From Arthrobacter subterraneus (GTDB lineage Bacteria > Actinomycetota > Actinomycetes > Actinomycetales > Micrococcaceae): DNA of 36,257 nucleotides. Below the pieces are notes generated by a model. That model was not told where the DNA came from. It did not search any database and was given only the letters and a program-made list of their open reading frames with translations. Within the stretch, counting starts at the first letter, position 1. Every line of letters begins with the position of its first letter. Both the position numbers and the translations under genes were made by a program. Below, one piece after another: positions 7,888 through 15,619 of this stretch. Location of the stretch: positions 1-36,257 of the forward strand of contig NZ_FNDT01000025.1 of NCBI RefSeq assembly GCF_900099735.1, read 5' to 3'.

Positions 7888-8447
7888 AGCTGCGAAGCTC
7901 GCCTGATCGTGTTCAGAGTCCATCAGGGCTGGCGTGGTAACCCCAACGCACCTCGCAGGCGCAGTCCCTTCTGTTCCTGGTAATGGCCTAACCTGCCGCC
8001 GCTGACAGAACTTCGGCGGGCACCCGGGACTTCCGGCAGGCACCCGGGCAGGATTTCATGAAAGAAAACATCCCGATTCGCCGGGGCATTCGTAGCCGGG
8101 AGGAGTCGTCCGGAATGGAAGTCACCACCAACCCTTGACCGGGTAAACAGGACCCCGAACCAGGGTATCTAAAGCGGTGAAAACCGATTGGGCGAACACC
8201 AACGACAATGGCGGAAGCGTAGCCGGGAGCGGGCAGCACAGTGGGATGACCGGCACAGTGGGATGACCGGCACCGCACTATGTCCGCTGCTGTCACCATC
8301 CGATCTGTCCGGTGACCGGTCATTAGAGGCCGCCTGTTTCGCTCGCTCGGGAGGTGTTGCTCCGGTCGGCTTTTCCGCGCGTGAAGGGCTATCTTGCAGG
8401 CAGGAGGTCCCGCTGCAATTGAGTCCCACTCTCAAAAGATTACGGAA
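7888..8447. other. Intergenic region between phoA and the M23 peptidase leader
   Basis: No convincing gene was found in about 560 bases. The open frames present have no family features, signal sequence or good ribosome site. It holds a pair of GGCACCCGGG motifs near 8020-8048 and the tandem 17-base repeat listed separately. Confidence 0.5.
8236..8273. repeat. Tandem 17-bp repeat, 2.2 copies
   Basis: GCACAGTGGGATGACCG occurs at 8236-8252 and again at 8253-8269, followed by GCAC of a third unit. It is non-coding; no role is evident. Confidence 0.9.
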
Positions 8448-8476
8448 TTGTAACTATACAGCCGTCCCTGTAGAGT
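8448..8476 (+). promoter_or_regulatory. Putative promoter of the M23 peptidase/copC unit
   Basis: TTGTAA (8448-8453) and TAGAGT (8471-8476) have exactly 17 bases between them, in a locally A/T-rich patch, and start just upstream of the riboswitch. Confidence 0.55.
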
Positions 8477-8514
8477 GAATTCGTCGCCGCGATCGGTTGG
8501 CGACGCTGGTTTCA

Positions 8515-8683
8515 ACGCCTAACCCTGCCGGGAATCCAGCCGCCGTTACGTAACCCGGCAGGGGTGGAGGACCCACTTCTTGTGGTGGCCATTGTGCTGC
8601 CTTGGGGTGAAGCCGTTCCAGTATTTTAAACTGAAACGGCCGGGCCGATTCCTTGCCCGAATCCGACAGCTAACTTCAGCGGC
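8515..8683 (+). ncRNA. c-di-AMP riboswitch (ydaO/yuaA class), copy 3
   Basis: Blocks in order: stem CCCTGCCGGG (8523-8532) with CCCGGCAGGG (8554-8563), GGAGGACCC at about 8567, TTGGGGTGAAGCC near 8602, a hairpin GCCGTTCCAG/CTGAAACGGC (about 8612-8640), GGGCCGATT, and the 3' signature CCGAATCCGACAGCTAACTTC (within 8657-8677). It diverges from copies 1 and 2 in the stems but keeps the conserved core. The start codon of the M23 peptidase is about 20 bases further on. Confidence 0.87.
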
Positions 8684-8701
8684 GTTCGGAAAGGAATCTT
8701 C

Positions 8702-9514
8702 TTGTCATCACACAAGGCCGCCGGCCGCCGCCGTGCGGAACCAGCGCCTCATGGCCGACGGGCGGCGGAGCGCCGCCCGAAGCATGGCCGACGGGCGGCA
8801 GGCCCAGCCACCGCAACCAATAGCAGGTGGATAAAACCTACAGCGATGGTGTTGGGTGCAGCCGGGCTGCTCAGCGGCGTGATCCTCCCCGCCCAGGGAA
8901 GCGCCAGCATGGAGCCAGCCATCCAAGCCAGACCCACGCCCCCCAAGCAGGTCACGGCTGACCCCGAAGCGGAGGTCACGTTTAGCCGTAGCGCTGTTGC
9001 GGCTGTCCCCGCGTCAGGTTCCGGAACGGTCGATTCTCCTATGCTGGCCGCGGGTTCGGTTGAGAACGAAACGCGTGAACCCACTGCGGAGGCTCCCATC
9101 GAGGAGGATTCCGAACCCGTTGTCGGAGCACGGTTTACCGCCCCGCTCGGTTCTATGGCCACGACATCGAGTTTTGGGTACCGCTTGAGCCCGCTGACCG
9201 GTGCTGGCGAATTGCATACCGGGCTTGACCTGGTCGCCTCCTGCACCACCGAGGTTCTCGCCGCACAGGGCGGCACGGTCGTCGAAGCCGGCTGGAGCCC
9301 CTACGGGGGAGGAAACCGAATCGTCATCGATCACGGCAACGGGCTGAAGACCACCTATAACCATCTGTCCGTCATCACGGTCAGCACCGGGCAGGCGGTG
9401 GGCCAGGGCGAGATGATCGCGAATGCGGGAACCACAGGGAACTCCACCGGATGCCACCTCCATTTCGAGGTCATGATCAACGACACGGTGGTTGATCCCA
9501 CCCAGTGGCTCTGA
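8702..9514 (+). CDS. Secreted M23 (LytM-type) peptidoglycan endopeptidase
   Basis: A 270-residue protein begun at TTG 8702, chosen because GGAAAGGAA (8688-8696) is well spaced from it. The N-terminus is very basic and contains an internal repeat (HGRRAAERR/HGRRAAG), followed by a hydrophobic export segment (about 47-66), an acidic linker, and an M23 domain from about 145. Zinc and catalytic residues are visible: His172 and Asp176 (LHTGLDLVA), His221 (YNHLSV), and His252/His254 (CHLHFEV). M23 enzymes cleave peptide cross-links of peptidoglycan outside the cell. A c-di-AMP riboswitch controls the leader; copC begins 53 bases downstream and may be cotranscribed. Confidence 0.92.
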   Translation: MSSHKAAGRRRAEPAPHGRRAAERRPKHGRRAAGPATATNSRWIKPTAMVLGAAGLLSGVILPAQGSASMEPAIQARPTPPKQVTADPEAEVTFSRSAVAAVPASGSGTVDSPMLAAGSVENETREPTAEAPIEEDSEPVVGARFTAPLGSMATTSSFGYRLSPLTGAGELHTGLDLVASCTTEVLAAQGGTVVEAGWSPYGGGNRIVIDHGNGLKTTYNHLSVITVSTGQAVGQGEMIANAGTTGNSTGCHLHFEVMINDTVVDPTQWL

Positions 9515-9567
9515 TTGTTTCAGCCGCGCTGACCCTTTCCACCGTCCGCTATTACCCGAGGAGAGTC

Positions 9568-10266
9568 ATGCACGTACCCAAACCACCCATCACCCTACAC
9601 ACCCGTCGTCCCCGAACACCGGGCCTTCGAAGGGCGCTGCTGGGCATCCTCGCCGCCACAATGATCGGGCTAATCGGAACACCGGCAGCCATTGCGCATG
9701 ACTCGCTGATTGGGACCGCCCCGGAGGAAGGCCAGGTCATCGATACGGCGCCGGAGACCATCACCATCACCCTCTCCGAAGCGCCCTTGGAATCCTCCGG
9801 ACTGGAGCTGAGCCGGATACAGATCACCGGACCGGACAATAACCCGGTTGAGGCAACACCGGTCACTCTGGAGGGGAACGTCATGTCCGCCCCGGCCACC
9901 ATTGACGCCCCCGGCGTGTACAGCGTGGCGTGGCGGACCGTTTCCTCCGACGGGCACCCGATCGAGGGCGTCTTCGAGTTCACCTACGAACCGGCCAGCT
10001 CGACACCGACTGAGGGGCCCTCCGCCAGCGCATCGGCAGCCGAAAGTGCGGAGCCGACGCCGACAGCGGACGCCAGCCCAAGCGCGAGTGAAGAGGAGGA
10101 TCCGGTTGCCGAGCCGGCATCCGAGGATACAGAGAGTTCCGGGGGCGTTAGTTGGTTGCTGCCGATCGTGATCGCGGTGATCCTGGTCGCCGGCGCCGCA
10201 GCGTTCATGATCGGGCACCGCCAAGCCGTCAAAGCAGACGCACGTGAGGACGGTACGGAGGGCTAG
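9568..10266 (+). CDS. copC: CopC-domain copper-binding protein, membrane anchored
   Basis: A 232-residue protein from ATG 9568, which follows GAGGAGAG. A signal peptide ends at AAIA|HDSL, leaving His44 as the mature N-terminus, the position that coordinates Cu(II) in CopC proteins. The beta-sandwich follows with the typical ending SSDGHPIEGVFEFTY. A Ser/Pro/Glu-rich stalk (about 150-195) leads to a C-terminal membrane segment (SWLLPIVIAVILVAGAAAFMIG). It would hold copper at the outer face of the membrane. The TAG stop lies inside the GCTAGC target of the downstream insertion sequence; the partner copD-ctaG gene is convergent, on the other side of the insertion. Confidence 0.92.
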   Translation: MHVPKPPITLHTRRPRTPGLRRALLGILAATMIGLIGTPAAIAHDSLIGTAPEEGQVIDTAPETITITLSEAPLESSGLELSRIQITGPDNNPVEATPVTLEGNVMSAPATIDAPGVYSVAWRTVSSDGHPIEGVFEFTYEPASSTPTEGPSASASAAESAEPTPTADASPSASEEEDPVAEPASEDTESSGGVSWLLPIVIAVILVAGAAAFMIGHRQAVKADAREDGTEG

Positions 10267-10267
10267 C
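10262..10267. repeat. Target-site duplication of the IS481 element, left copy
   Basis: GCTAGC here and at 11339-11344 flank the element, matching the NCTAGN six-base duplication known for IS481. The left copy contains the stop codon of copC. Confidence 0.85.
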
Positions 10268-11338
10268 TGTATTGACCACAGAGGTTAGTGACGGTGGGCG
10301 TGGCTTGGTGACATGAAGAAGACCTCCGGGTGAAGTGGGGCTTGTCTAGGGCATCCACTAACCAGGAGGTCTTCAATGTCCCACCCTAACGCCCTGCTCA
10401 CCCCGAAGGGCCGGCTGTTACTGGCTCAGTGTGTTGTTGATGATGGTTGGCCGCTGCGCCGGGCCGCGGAACGGTTCCACTTCTCCGTGACCACTGCTGC
10501 ACGCTGGGCACGCCGGTACCGCCAGCACGGATCCGCCGGGATGATGGACGTTTCCAGCCGGCCCCGTCATTGTCCGCGTCGGACGCCGGCCCGTACGGAG
10601 CGCCGGATCATCGCGATCCGAGTCAACCGGCGGTGGGGACCGGCACGGATCGGGTACCACCTCGGGGTGCATCCCTCGACCGTGCACCGGGTCCTGACAC
10701 GGTACGGCCTGGCCAGGTTGTGCTGGCTGGACCGTGCCACCGGCCGGGTGATCCGCCGCTATGAGCACACCGCCCCGGGGGACCTGGTGCACGTGGACAT
10801 AAGAAGCTCGGGCGGATCCCCGACGGCGGCGGTCACCGCGCCGTGGGCAGGGCCACCGGGACGGCGAACAAGACCCGCACCGCAGCCAACCGGCGTCCGG
10901 GCTATCACTACCTGCATAACGCGGTCGATGACCACTCACGGCTGGCCTACACCGAGATCCTCAACGATGAACGCAAAGACACCGCAGCAGGGTTCTGGGA
11001 ACGCGCCCGGGCCTACTTCGCATCCTGCGGGATCACCGTTACACGGGTGCTGACCGATAACGGCTCCTGCTACCGGTCCCGGGCCTTCGCTGCAGCCCTC
11101 GGAGACGGTGTGAAGCACAAACGCACCCGCCCATACCGGCCGCAAACCAACGGTAAAGTCGAACGCGACAACCGCACCCTGCTCGATGAATGGGCCTACG
11201 CCCGCCCCTACATCTCAGAAGCAGACCGGGTCACCGCTTTCCCGGCCTGGCTCCATCATTACAATCATCACCGAGGCCACACCTCACTCAAAGGTCAGCC
11301 ACCAGCCAGTCGCGTCACCAACCTCTCAGGGCAATACA
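10268..11338 (+). mobile_element. Complete IS481-family insertion sequence, 1071 bp
   Basis: The ends are imperfect inverted repeats beginning TGTATTG, matching at 22 of 26 positions (10268-10293 with 11313-11338). The element is flanked by GCTAGC duplications. It carries one transposase gene, disrupted by a frameshift. The DDE core is closely related to the remnant at 1-470. The clean duplication indicates insertion without later rearrangement. Confidence 0.9.
10318..10374 (+). promoter_or_regulatory. Stem that can sequester the transposase ribosome site
   Basis: GAAGACCTCC (10318-10327) is perfectly complementary to GGAGGTCTTC (10365-10374). The right arm contains the AGGAGG ribosome site, and the ATG starts one base after it. 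Such stems in insertion sequences block translation from transcripts entering from outside. Confidence 0.7.
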
Positions 11339-11343
11339 GCTAG
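10376..11343 (+). pseudogene. IS481-family transposase, frameshifted
   Basis: The first part (10376 to about 10799) encodes the helix-turn-helix region (LLLAQCVVDDGWPLRRAAERFHFSVTTAARWARRYR...) up to GDLVHVDI. Translation then leaves frame because one base is missing (GACATAAGAAG where GACATCAAGAAG would keep frame). The downstream frame resumes with KKLGRIPDGGGHRAVGR and runs to the end with the DDE core (VDDHSRLAYTEI, LTDNGSCYRS, NGKVERDNRTLLDEW). If real, the deletion makes the copy non-autonomous; a sequencing error is also possible. The TAG stop (11341-11343) comes from the duplicated target, not the element. Confidence 0.85.
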
Positions 11344-11344
11344 C
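11339..11344. repeat. Target-site duplication of the IS481 element, right copy
   Basis: GCTAGC, the same as 10262-10267. It supplies the stop codons of both the transposase (plus strand) and the copD-ctaG gene (minus strand). Confidence 0.85.
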
Positions 11345-13283
11345 GGCCCACTGAGGCGGTTGTGGGTGTCTGCCGCTGCTGCCGGCGGATGAGGATGATC
11401 GCCGATGCCAGCAGCGGTGCGCCGCCGGCCACAAGAACCACCACTGAAGCAGCCAGTCGCTGATCCTCCGCCAGCGAGGGACCCCAGCTGCGTTCAGCGT
11501 TGCTGAACCAATCCGCGTGGAGCGGTTCCGGGGATACTGCCAGGAAGGCCGCTGCGGCGAGGGTCACGGACAGTGCGGCCAGCACCGGGGCGAGACTTCC
11601 GCGGGTCATCCGGGGAGTCACCCGGTGAAAAAGTGAACCGAAGAAGACCAGTCCGAGGCAGAGCAGATAGCCGTTGGTCAGTTGCAGGGAGAGCTGGTTG
11701 GCGGTGATCGTGGTGAAGAGTCCGGTGCCATAGACCAGGAGCAGGGAGCCCAGGAGGGCAGCAGCAGCGTAGAAGGGTGTCTCCCGCCGCGTCAGGAGCG
11801 GGTGGTTGGCGGCCTGCAGCGCCCATTCGCGCACACCGGTACTGCCACCGTCCGGCACTGGCACTGGCACTGTTATCTGGAGGAGCTGTACCGGGCGGGC
11901 GGAGACCAGCAGCAACGGCACGACCAGTCCCAGGGTCAGCAACATTGTCAGGTGGGCGCTGAGCAGCACCAGCCCATAGACAGCCGGTGCCCCCGAGGTG
12001 GCGTAGACCAGCAGGCCCAGCCCGGTCAGCCAGCAGAGGATCCGGCGCTTCGGCCACTGCACACCCGACGATGATGCCGTGCGGACCGCTGCCAGGTAAC
12101 CCCAGGCGGCAACGACCGCGAGGCTCACCCAGAAGAGGTCCCAGCGCCACTGGGTGAATGCGGTGAACGCGGAGAGCTCGGGCGGGAGGGGGTATCCGGT
12201 GAGGATTTCGGTTTCGGTGATGTCCGGTTCGGGTCGTTGGGGGACCGGCGGTGGTGTCCGTCCCAGGACAGCGGCTATTCCCATCACACCTGCCATGATC
12301 GTCGCTTCGGTGCCGATGAGCTTCCAGGCCATGTTCTTCCGGCCCGCCGCGGTAATCCGTGTCCTGTGCAGGTACCCGATAATGCCGAGCACGATTGTGG
12401 CCAGGGTTTTGAGGATGATCAGCGCCCCATACGGTGAGAGAAGACCCTGGATGCTTTCGACGCGCAGGACGGTATTAATCACTCCGGAGACAAACACCAG
12501 GGCGAACGCAGCGCCGGCGAGGACGGAGAACCGGGCGAAAATCCTGACGGTTTCCTTCGTGGAGGCAGTGGGGTTGTTGGAGGGGAGGACATCCCAGAGC
12601 AGCCCCAGGACGATGACCCCACCGACCCAGAGACTGACCCCGAGCAGGTGCAGACTCAGCGCGCTGACTCCGGCGCTGTGGTCGGTGCTGCCGGCGGCGT
12701 GCCCGATGCTCGACAGCGGTACTACGGCGAAGGCAGCCAGCACGCCTGTCAGGATGAATCCGATGCGGCTCTGGACGGCGAAGAAGAGGGTGGCGGTCAG
12801 CGCCGCAATGATCATCACGCCTAACCAGGCTCGGCCGCTGGGTATGTTCACCATGTAGAACTCCAACTGCCGGGTGAAGGCCTCATCCGTCGATAGGGGA
12901 CTGCCGATCGTGTCGGCATAACCGAGGATGAGCACCGCCGCGGCCGAGAAGGTCCAGATGAGCCCCGCAACCGTGCCCACCGACAGGACACGATTCAGCG
13001 CCGGCGGCCACGGCTGGGGCGTCGTCGCCGCCCGCCGGGCGGGCCAGGGAAGGATCACCGTGAGATACACCAGGGCGGCCAACACCACTGAGAGGGCAAG
13101 GTAATGGACCATGGTGGCAACTGGCAGCGCCCAACGGACGACTCCGCCGGGGTCGGCCACGGCCCGCGGCTCCGCGGACCCGGAGAACAGCAGCGCCGCT
13201 GCTGTGATAGCCAAAGCGATCACCATCCCGGCGGCAAGGACGAGGTTTCGTTGAGCCGGTTGGCGGCTTTTCCCCGCGGTCAT
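11340..13283 (-). CDS. CopD-CtaG fusion: copper transport/oxidase assembly membrane protein
   Basis: A 647-residue polytopic membrane protein. The first half (about 1-340) is CopD-like, with the conserved SSIGHAAGSTDHSAGVSALSLHLLGVSLWVGG region whose histidines and polar residues suit metal passage. The second half (about 370-640) is CtaG/caa3-type (WRWDLFWVSLAVV..., SGAPAVYGLVLLSAHLTMLLTL). CopD proteins move copper across the membrane, and CtaG proteins assist copper loading of cytochrome oxidase. The ATG at 13283 follows AAGAGG. It is the last gene of the cmtR-like/ctaG/copD-ctaG operon; its stop lies in the insertion target, where it once overlapped the copC stop. Confidence 0.9.
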   Translation of the reverse strand: MTAGKSRQPAQRNLVLAAGMVIALAITAAALLFSGSAEPRAVADPGGVVRWALPVATMVHYLALSVVLAALVYLTVILPWPARRAATTPQPWPPALNRVLSVGTVAGLIWTFSAAAVLILGYADTIGSPLSTDEAFTRQLEFYMVNIPSGRAWLGVMIIAALTATLFFAVQSRIGFILTGVLAAFAVVPLSSIGHAAGSTDHSAGVSALSLHLLGVSLWVGGVIVLGLLWDVLPSNNPTASTKETVRIFARFSVLAGAAFALVFVSGVINTVLRVESIQGLLSPYGALIILKTLATIVLGIIGYLHRTRITAAGRKNMAWKLIGTEATIMAGVMGIAAVLGRTPPPVPQRPEPDITETEILTGYPLPPELSAFTAFTQWRWDLFWVSLAVVAAWGYLAAVRTASSSGVQWPKRRILCWLTGLGLLVYATSGAPAVYGLVLLSAHLTMLLTLGLVVPLLLVSARPVQLLQITVPVPVPDGGSTGVREWALQAANHPLLTRRETPFYAAAALLGSLLLVYGTGLFTTITANQLSLQLTNGYLLCLGLVFFGSLFHRVTPRMTRGSLAPVLAALSVTLAAAAFLAVSPEPLHADWFSNAERSWGPSLAEDQRLAASVVVLVAGGAPLLASAIILIRRQQRQTPTTASVGR

Positions 13284-13292
13284 GAGAGCCTC

Positions 13293-14267
13293 TTAGCTGC
13301 GATGGGCGCGGTCGGCACGGTCATTGAGTCGGGAGATGTATGCGTTGTAGGCATCCAGTTCCGGCGTCCCGTTTGTTTCGGCGTGCCGGTCAGCGGCGAC
13401 GGCTTGCCGTGCATCATCGCGCTGCCAACGGACCAGGATGAACAACACGATCAGCACCGATGGCAGCTCACCGTAGGACCAGGCCAACCCGCCGGCGATG
13501 CCCTGATCGGTTATCGGATCCACCTCCCAGGAAGCGGGAAGCACAGCGAAGAAGTCGACGACCGGGGTGGTGGCCATCATGATGATCACCCCGAAAAAGG
13601 CGTGTAACGGCATTTCGGCGAAAATATCGACGAACCGGCCGAAATGGGTCTGCCGAATCGGCAGAGGGTCGGTGGAAATCAGCGGTACAGTGAACAGCAC
13701 CCCGGCGGCCAGGAAGAGTACCTCGAGGCTTACGTGCCCGTACCAGCTCGGAAGGAGCTGATCGGCCAGGTCACTGAGGTAAACCCCATAGAAACTGATC
13801 AGGAACAGCGGAATCATGAAGCCCGGGTGCAGTGCAATCCGGCTGATCCGCGACCGTAATCCGGCGTGCGCCAGCCGCAGGACCAGCCGCCCCGGGCCCC
13901 AATGGGGGGTTGCCCGCAGCAGCAAGGTGCCGGGCCGTCCCAGAATCAGCAGGGGCGGCACCGCCATCATCAGCGTCAGTTGCTGGAACATGAACACGGA
14001 GAACATCCGCAGCCCATAGCCTTCGATGCCCGCCCCCATGACCACCGCGATGACCAGGCACCCGGACAAGAATGTCAGCGTGCGCCATACCGGCCACTTC
14101 CGGCGCGCGGACCAGAGCCGGACTGCACCGGCCAGATACAGCAGTGCCAGCAGCGCGGCGATGGCCGGGATCAGCGGAATCGGCTGCAGAGTGGGAGCGA
14201 GGAAGGTTTCAAGCGAGGGAGGAGCGGTGGGAATCCACACCGGACCCTCCACTGCCGGTTCATCCAC
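13293..14267 (-). CDS. CtaG-family cytochrome c oxidase assembly protein
   Basis: A 324-residue membrane protein with about seven predicted membrane segments and CtaG/caa3-type features (MFSVFMFQQLTLMMAVPPLLILGRPGT, PLHAFFGVIIMMATTPV, WSYGELPSVLIVLFILVRW). Family members help put copper into the oxidase. The GTG at 14267 overlaps the end of the upstream regulator by eight bases, implying coupled translation; an AGGAAA site lies inside the regulator gene. The gene ends nine bases before the copD-ctaG start. Confidence 0.85.
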   Translation of the reverse strand: MDEPAVEGPVWIPTAPPSLETFLAPTLQPIPLIPAIAALLALLYLAGAVRLWSARRKWPVWRTLTFLSGCLVIAVVMGAGIEGYGLRMFSVFMFQQLTLMMAVPPLLILGRPGTLLLRATPHWGPGRLVLRLAHAGLRSRISRIALHPGFMIPLFLISFYGVYLSDLADQLLPSWYGHVSLEVLFLAAGVLFTVPLISTDPLPIRQTHFGRFVDIFAEMPLHAFFGVIIMMATTPVVDFFAVLPASWEVDPITDQGIAGGLAWSYGELPSVLIVLFILVRWQRDDARQAVAADRHAETNGTPELDAYNAYISRLNDRADRAHRS

Positions 14268-14589
14268 CGGCTATGGTTTCCTGGTTATGGCACAGAGTCG
14301 TGTCGGTGACCAGGACCACTTCGAGCAGGTCACCGAGCGCGTGAGCCAGGCGGGGATCGGCCAGCTCGTAACGGGCTTTACGGCCCTCCGGGGTGGAAAC
14401 CACCAGGCCGCAGCCGCGCAGGCAGGTCAGGTGATTCGACATACTCTGGCGCGAGACGTCCAGAATGTCGGCCAGGACGGCCGGATAATTCGGTCCGGAC
14501 CGCAGCGCCAGGAGGATCCGCGCACGGGTCGGGTCGGACAGGGCATATCCGAACTTCGCCAGTACCTGCCCGGTTGTCAGCGATTCCAT
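14260..14589 (-). CDS. ArsR/SmtB repressor, CmtR-like soft-metal sensor
   Basis: A 109-residue winged-helix regulator from ATG 14589; the longer open frame to 14970 runs antisense through the transporter gene and is rejected. The recognition region is DILDVSRQSMSNHLTCLRGCGLVVSTPEGRKARYEL. Cys56 and Cys60 in TCLRGC plus Cys100 in TDTTLC correspond in place to the three metal-binding cysteines of mycobacterial CmtR, a Cd(II)/Pb(II) sensor. It is first in a leftward operon with ctaG and copD-ctaG and divergent from a CDF efflux gene, which it probably also represses. Which metal it senses here is unproven. Confidence 0.88.
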   Translation of the reverse strand: MESLTTGQVLAKFGYALSDPTRARILLALRSGPNYPAVLADILDVSRQSMSNHLTCLRGCGLVVSTPEGRKARYELADPRLAHALGDLLEVVLVTDTTLCHNQETIAGG

Positions 14590-14643
14590 GGATATCAGAG
14601 TACACCCAGCCTTGAGTTCAGCGTTTCCTGTATCATTTTCGGT
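14590..14643. promoter_or_regulatory. Divergent promoter/operator region, 54 bp
   Basis: The only space between the regulator (minus) and the CDF transporter (plus). Both promoters and the regulator's operator must lie here or in the gene ends. TATCAT (14629-14634) is a possible -10 towards the transporter and TACTCT a possible -10 towards the regulator. No perfect inverted repeat was found. Confidence 0.4.
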
Positions 14644-15564
14644 ATGCATAACCATAGCCATGAACCTGACACGGGCGCCCCGACGCATCGCCGGCCGATC
14701 GCGATCGCGCTGGCCATTACGCTGAGCGTTTTCGTGTTCCAGGTCTTCGGGGCATGGTTGACCGGCAGCCTGGCGCTGCTCTTTGACTCGGCGCACGTTT
14801 TCACCGATGCCGGGGGACTGGCGATGGCATTGACCGCGGCCACCCTGGCGTTGCGCCCTGCCACGGCGAAGCGGTCCTGGGGGTTCCGGCGTGCCGAGGT
14901 CGTGGCCGCGATGGTCCAGGCAGGGATCCTGATGGCGGTGGGGACCTATGTTCTGATTGAGGGAATCCAACGTCTCATCACCCCAGCCGAGGTTGCCTCC
15001 GAGCAGATGGTGATTTTCGGGGTGATCGGGTTGGCCGGCAACATCGCCGCGCTATTCGTGCTGTCTAGGAGCAGGTCGGCCAACTTCAACCTTCGGGCGG
15101 CGTTCCTGGAGGTCCTCAATGACGCGTTGGGCTCGGTTGCGGTGATCGTCGCGGCGGTGATCATCACCCTGACCGGTTGGGTCCGGGCCGATGCGATCGT
15201 TGCAATGCTGATAGGGGCGCTGATCCTGCCCCGCACGATCAAACTCCTCCGGGAGACTGTGCACGTGCTGTTGGAGGGCACCCCGCCGGGCGTTGATCCG
15301 GCGCAGATCCGTGAACACATCCTGGGGATGCCAGGGGTCGTGGAGGTGCACGACCTGCACGTCACCCAGATCGCCACCGGCCTGCCGGTTCTGACCGCGC
15401 ACGTTGTGCTGGCCGATGAGGTCGTCGCCGGAGGCGGGACACATGAGGTGCTGGACCGGTTGCAGGAGTGCGTCTCCACCCATTTCAGGACGGGTATCGA
15501 GCACTCGACGTTCCAGATCGAACCGGCCGGCCACCGCGCTCATGAGCACCATCTAGCGCACTGA
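14644..15564 (+). CDS. Cation diffusion facilitator (CzcD/ZitB-like) metal exporter
   Basis: A 306-residue protein from ATG 14644; the open frame extends upstream only because it is antisense to the regulator. Six membrane segments are predicted. The metal-site pattern is present in DSAHVFTDAGG (helix II) and EVLNDALGSVAVI (helix V); a cytoplasmic domain follows (EIHD-like VVEVHDLHVTQIATG). Histidine-rich ends (MHNHSHEP and HRAHEHHLAH) suit Zn(II) or related divalent ions. CDF proteins export metal in exchange for protons. Divergent pairing with a CmtR-like repressor suggests Cd/Zn/Co efflux. Confidence 0.92.
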   Translation: MHNHSHEPDTGAPTHRRPIAIALAITLSVFVFQVFGAWLTGSLALLFDSAHVFTDAGGLAMALTAATLALRPATAKRSWGFRRAEVVAAMVQAGILMAVGTYVLIEGIQRLITPAEVASEQMVIFGVIGLAGNIAALFVLSRSRSANFNLRAAFLEVLNDALGSVAVIVAAVIITLTGWVRADAIVAMLIGALILPRTIKLLRETVHVLLEGTPPGVDPAQIREHILGMPGVVEVHDLHVTQIATGLPVLTAHVVLADEVVAGGGTHEVLDRLQECVSTHFRTGIEHSTFQIEPAGHRAHEHHLAH

Positions 15565-15619
15565 CCCGTAGACCCCCTGTCATCCGCAAAAATACTGCCA
15601 GTAAGGAAACCCCCTCCCG

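Noticed and set aside
8236..8273. CRISPR-like repeats
   Set aside because: Only two contiguous copies, no spacers and no cas genes.
7988..8323. 111-codon minus-strand frame upstream of the M23 gene
   Set aside because: No recognisable domain, crosses the tandem repeat, and no sensible start context.
14026..14643. N-terminal extension of the CDF transporter frame
   Set aside because: Runs antisense through the regulator and the ctaG start; the ATG at 14644 begins the normal CDF sequence.
14590..14970. N-terminal extension of the CmtR-like regulator
   Set aside because: Antisense to the CDF gene; the start at 14589 gives the exact family length.
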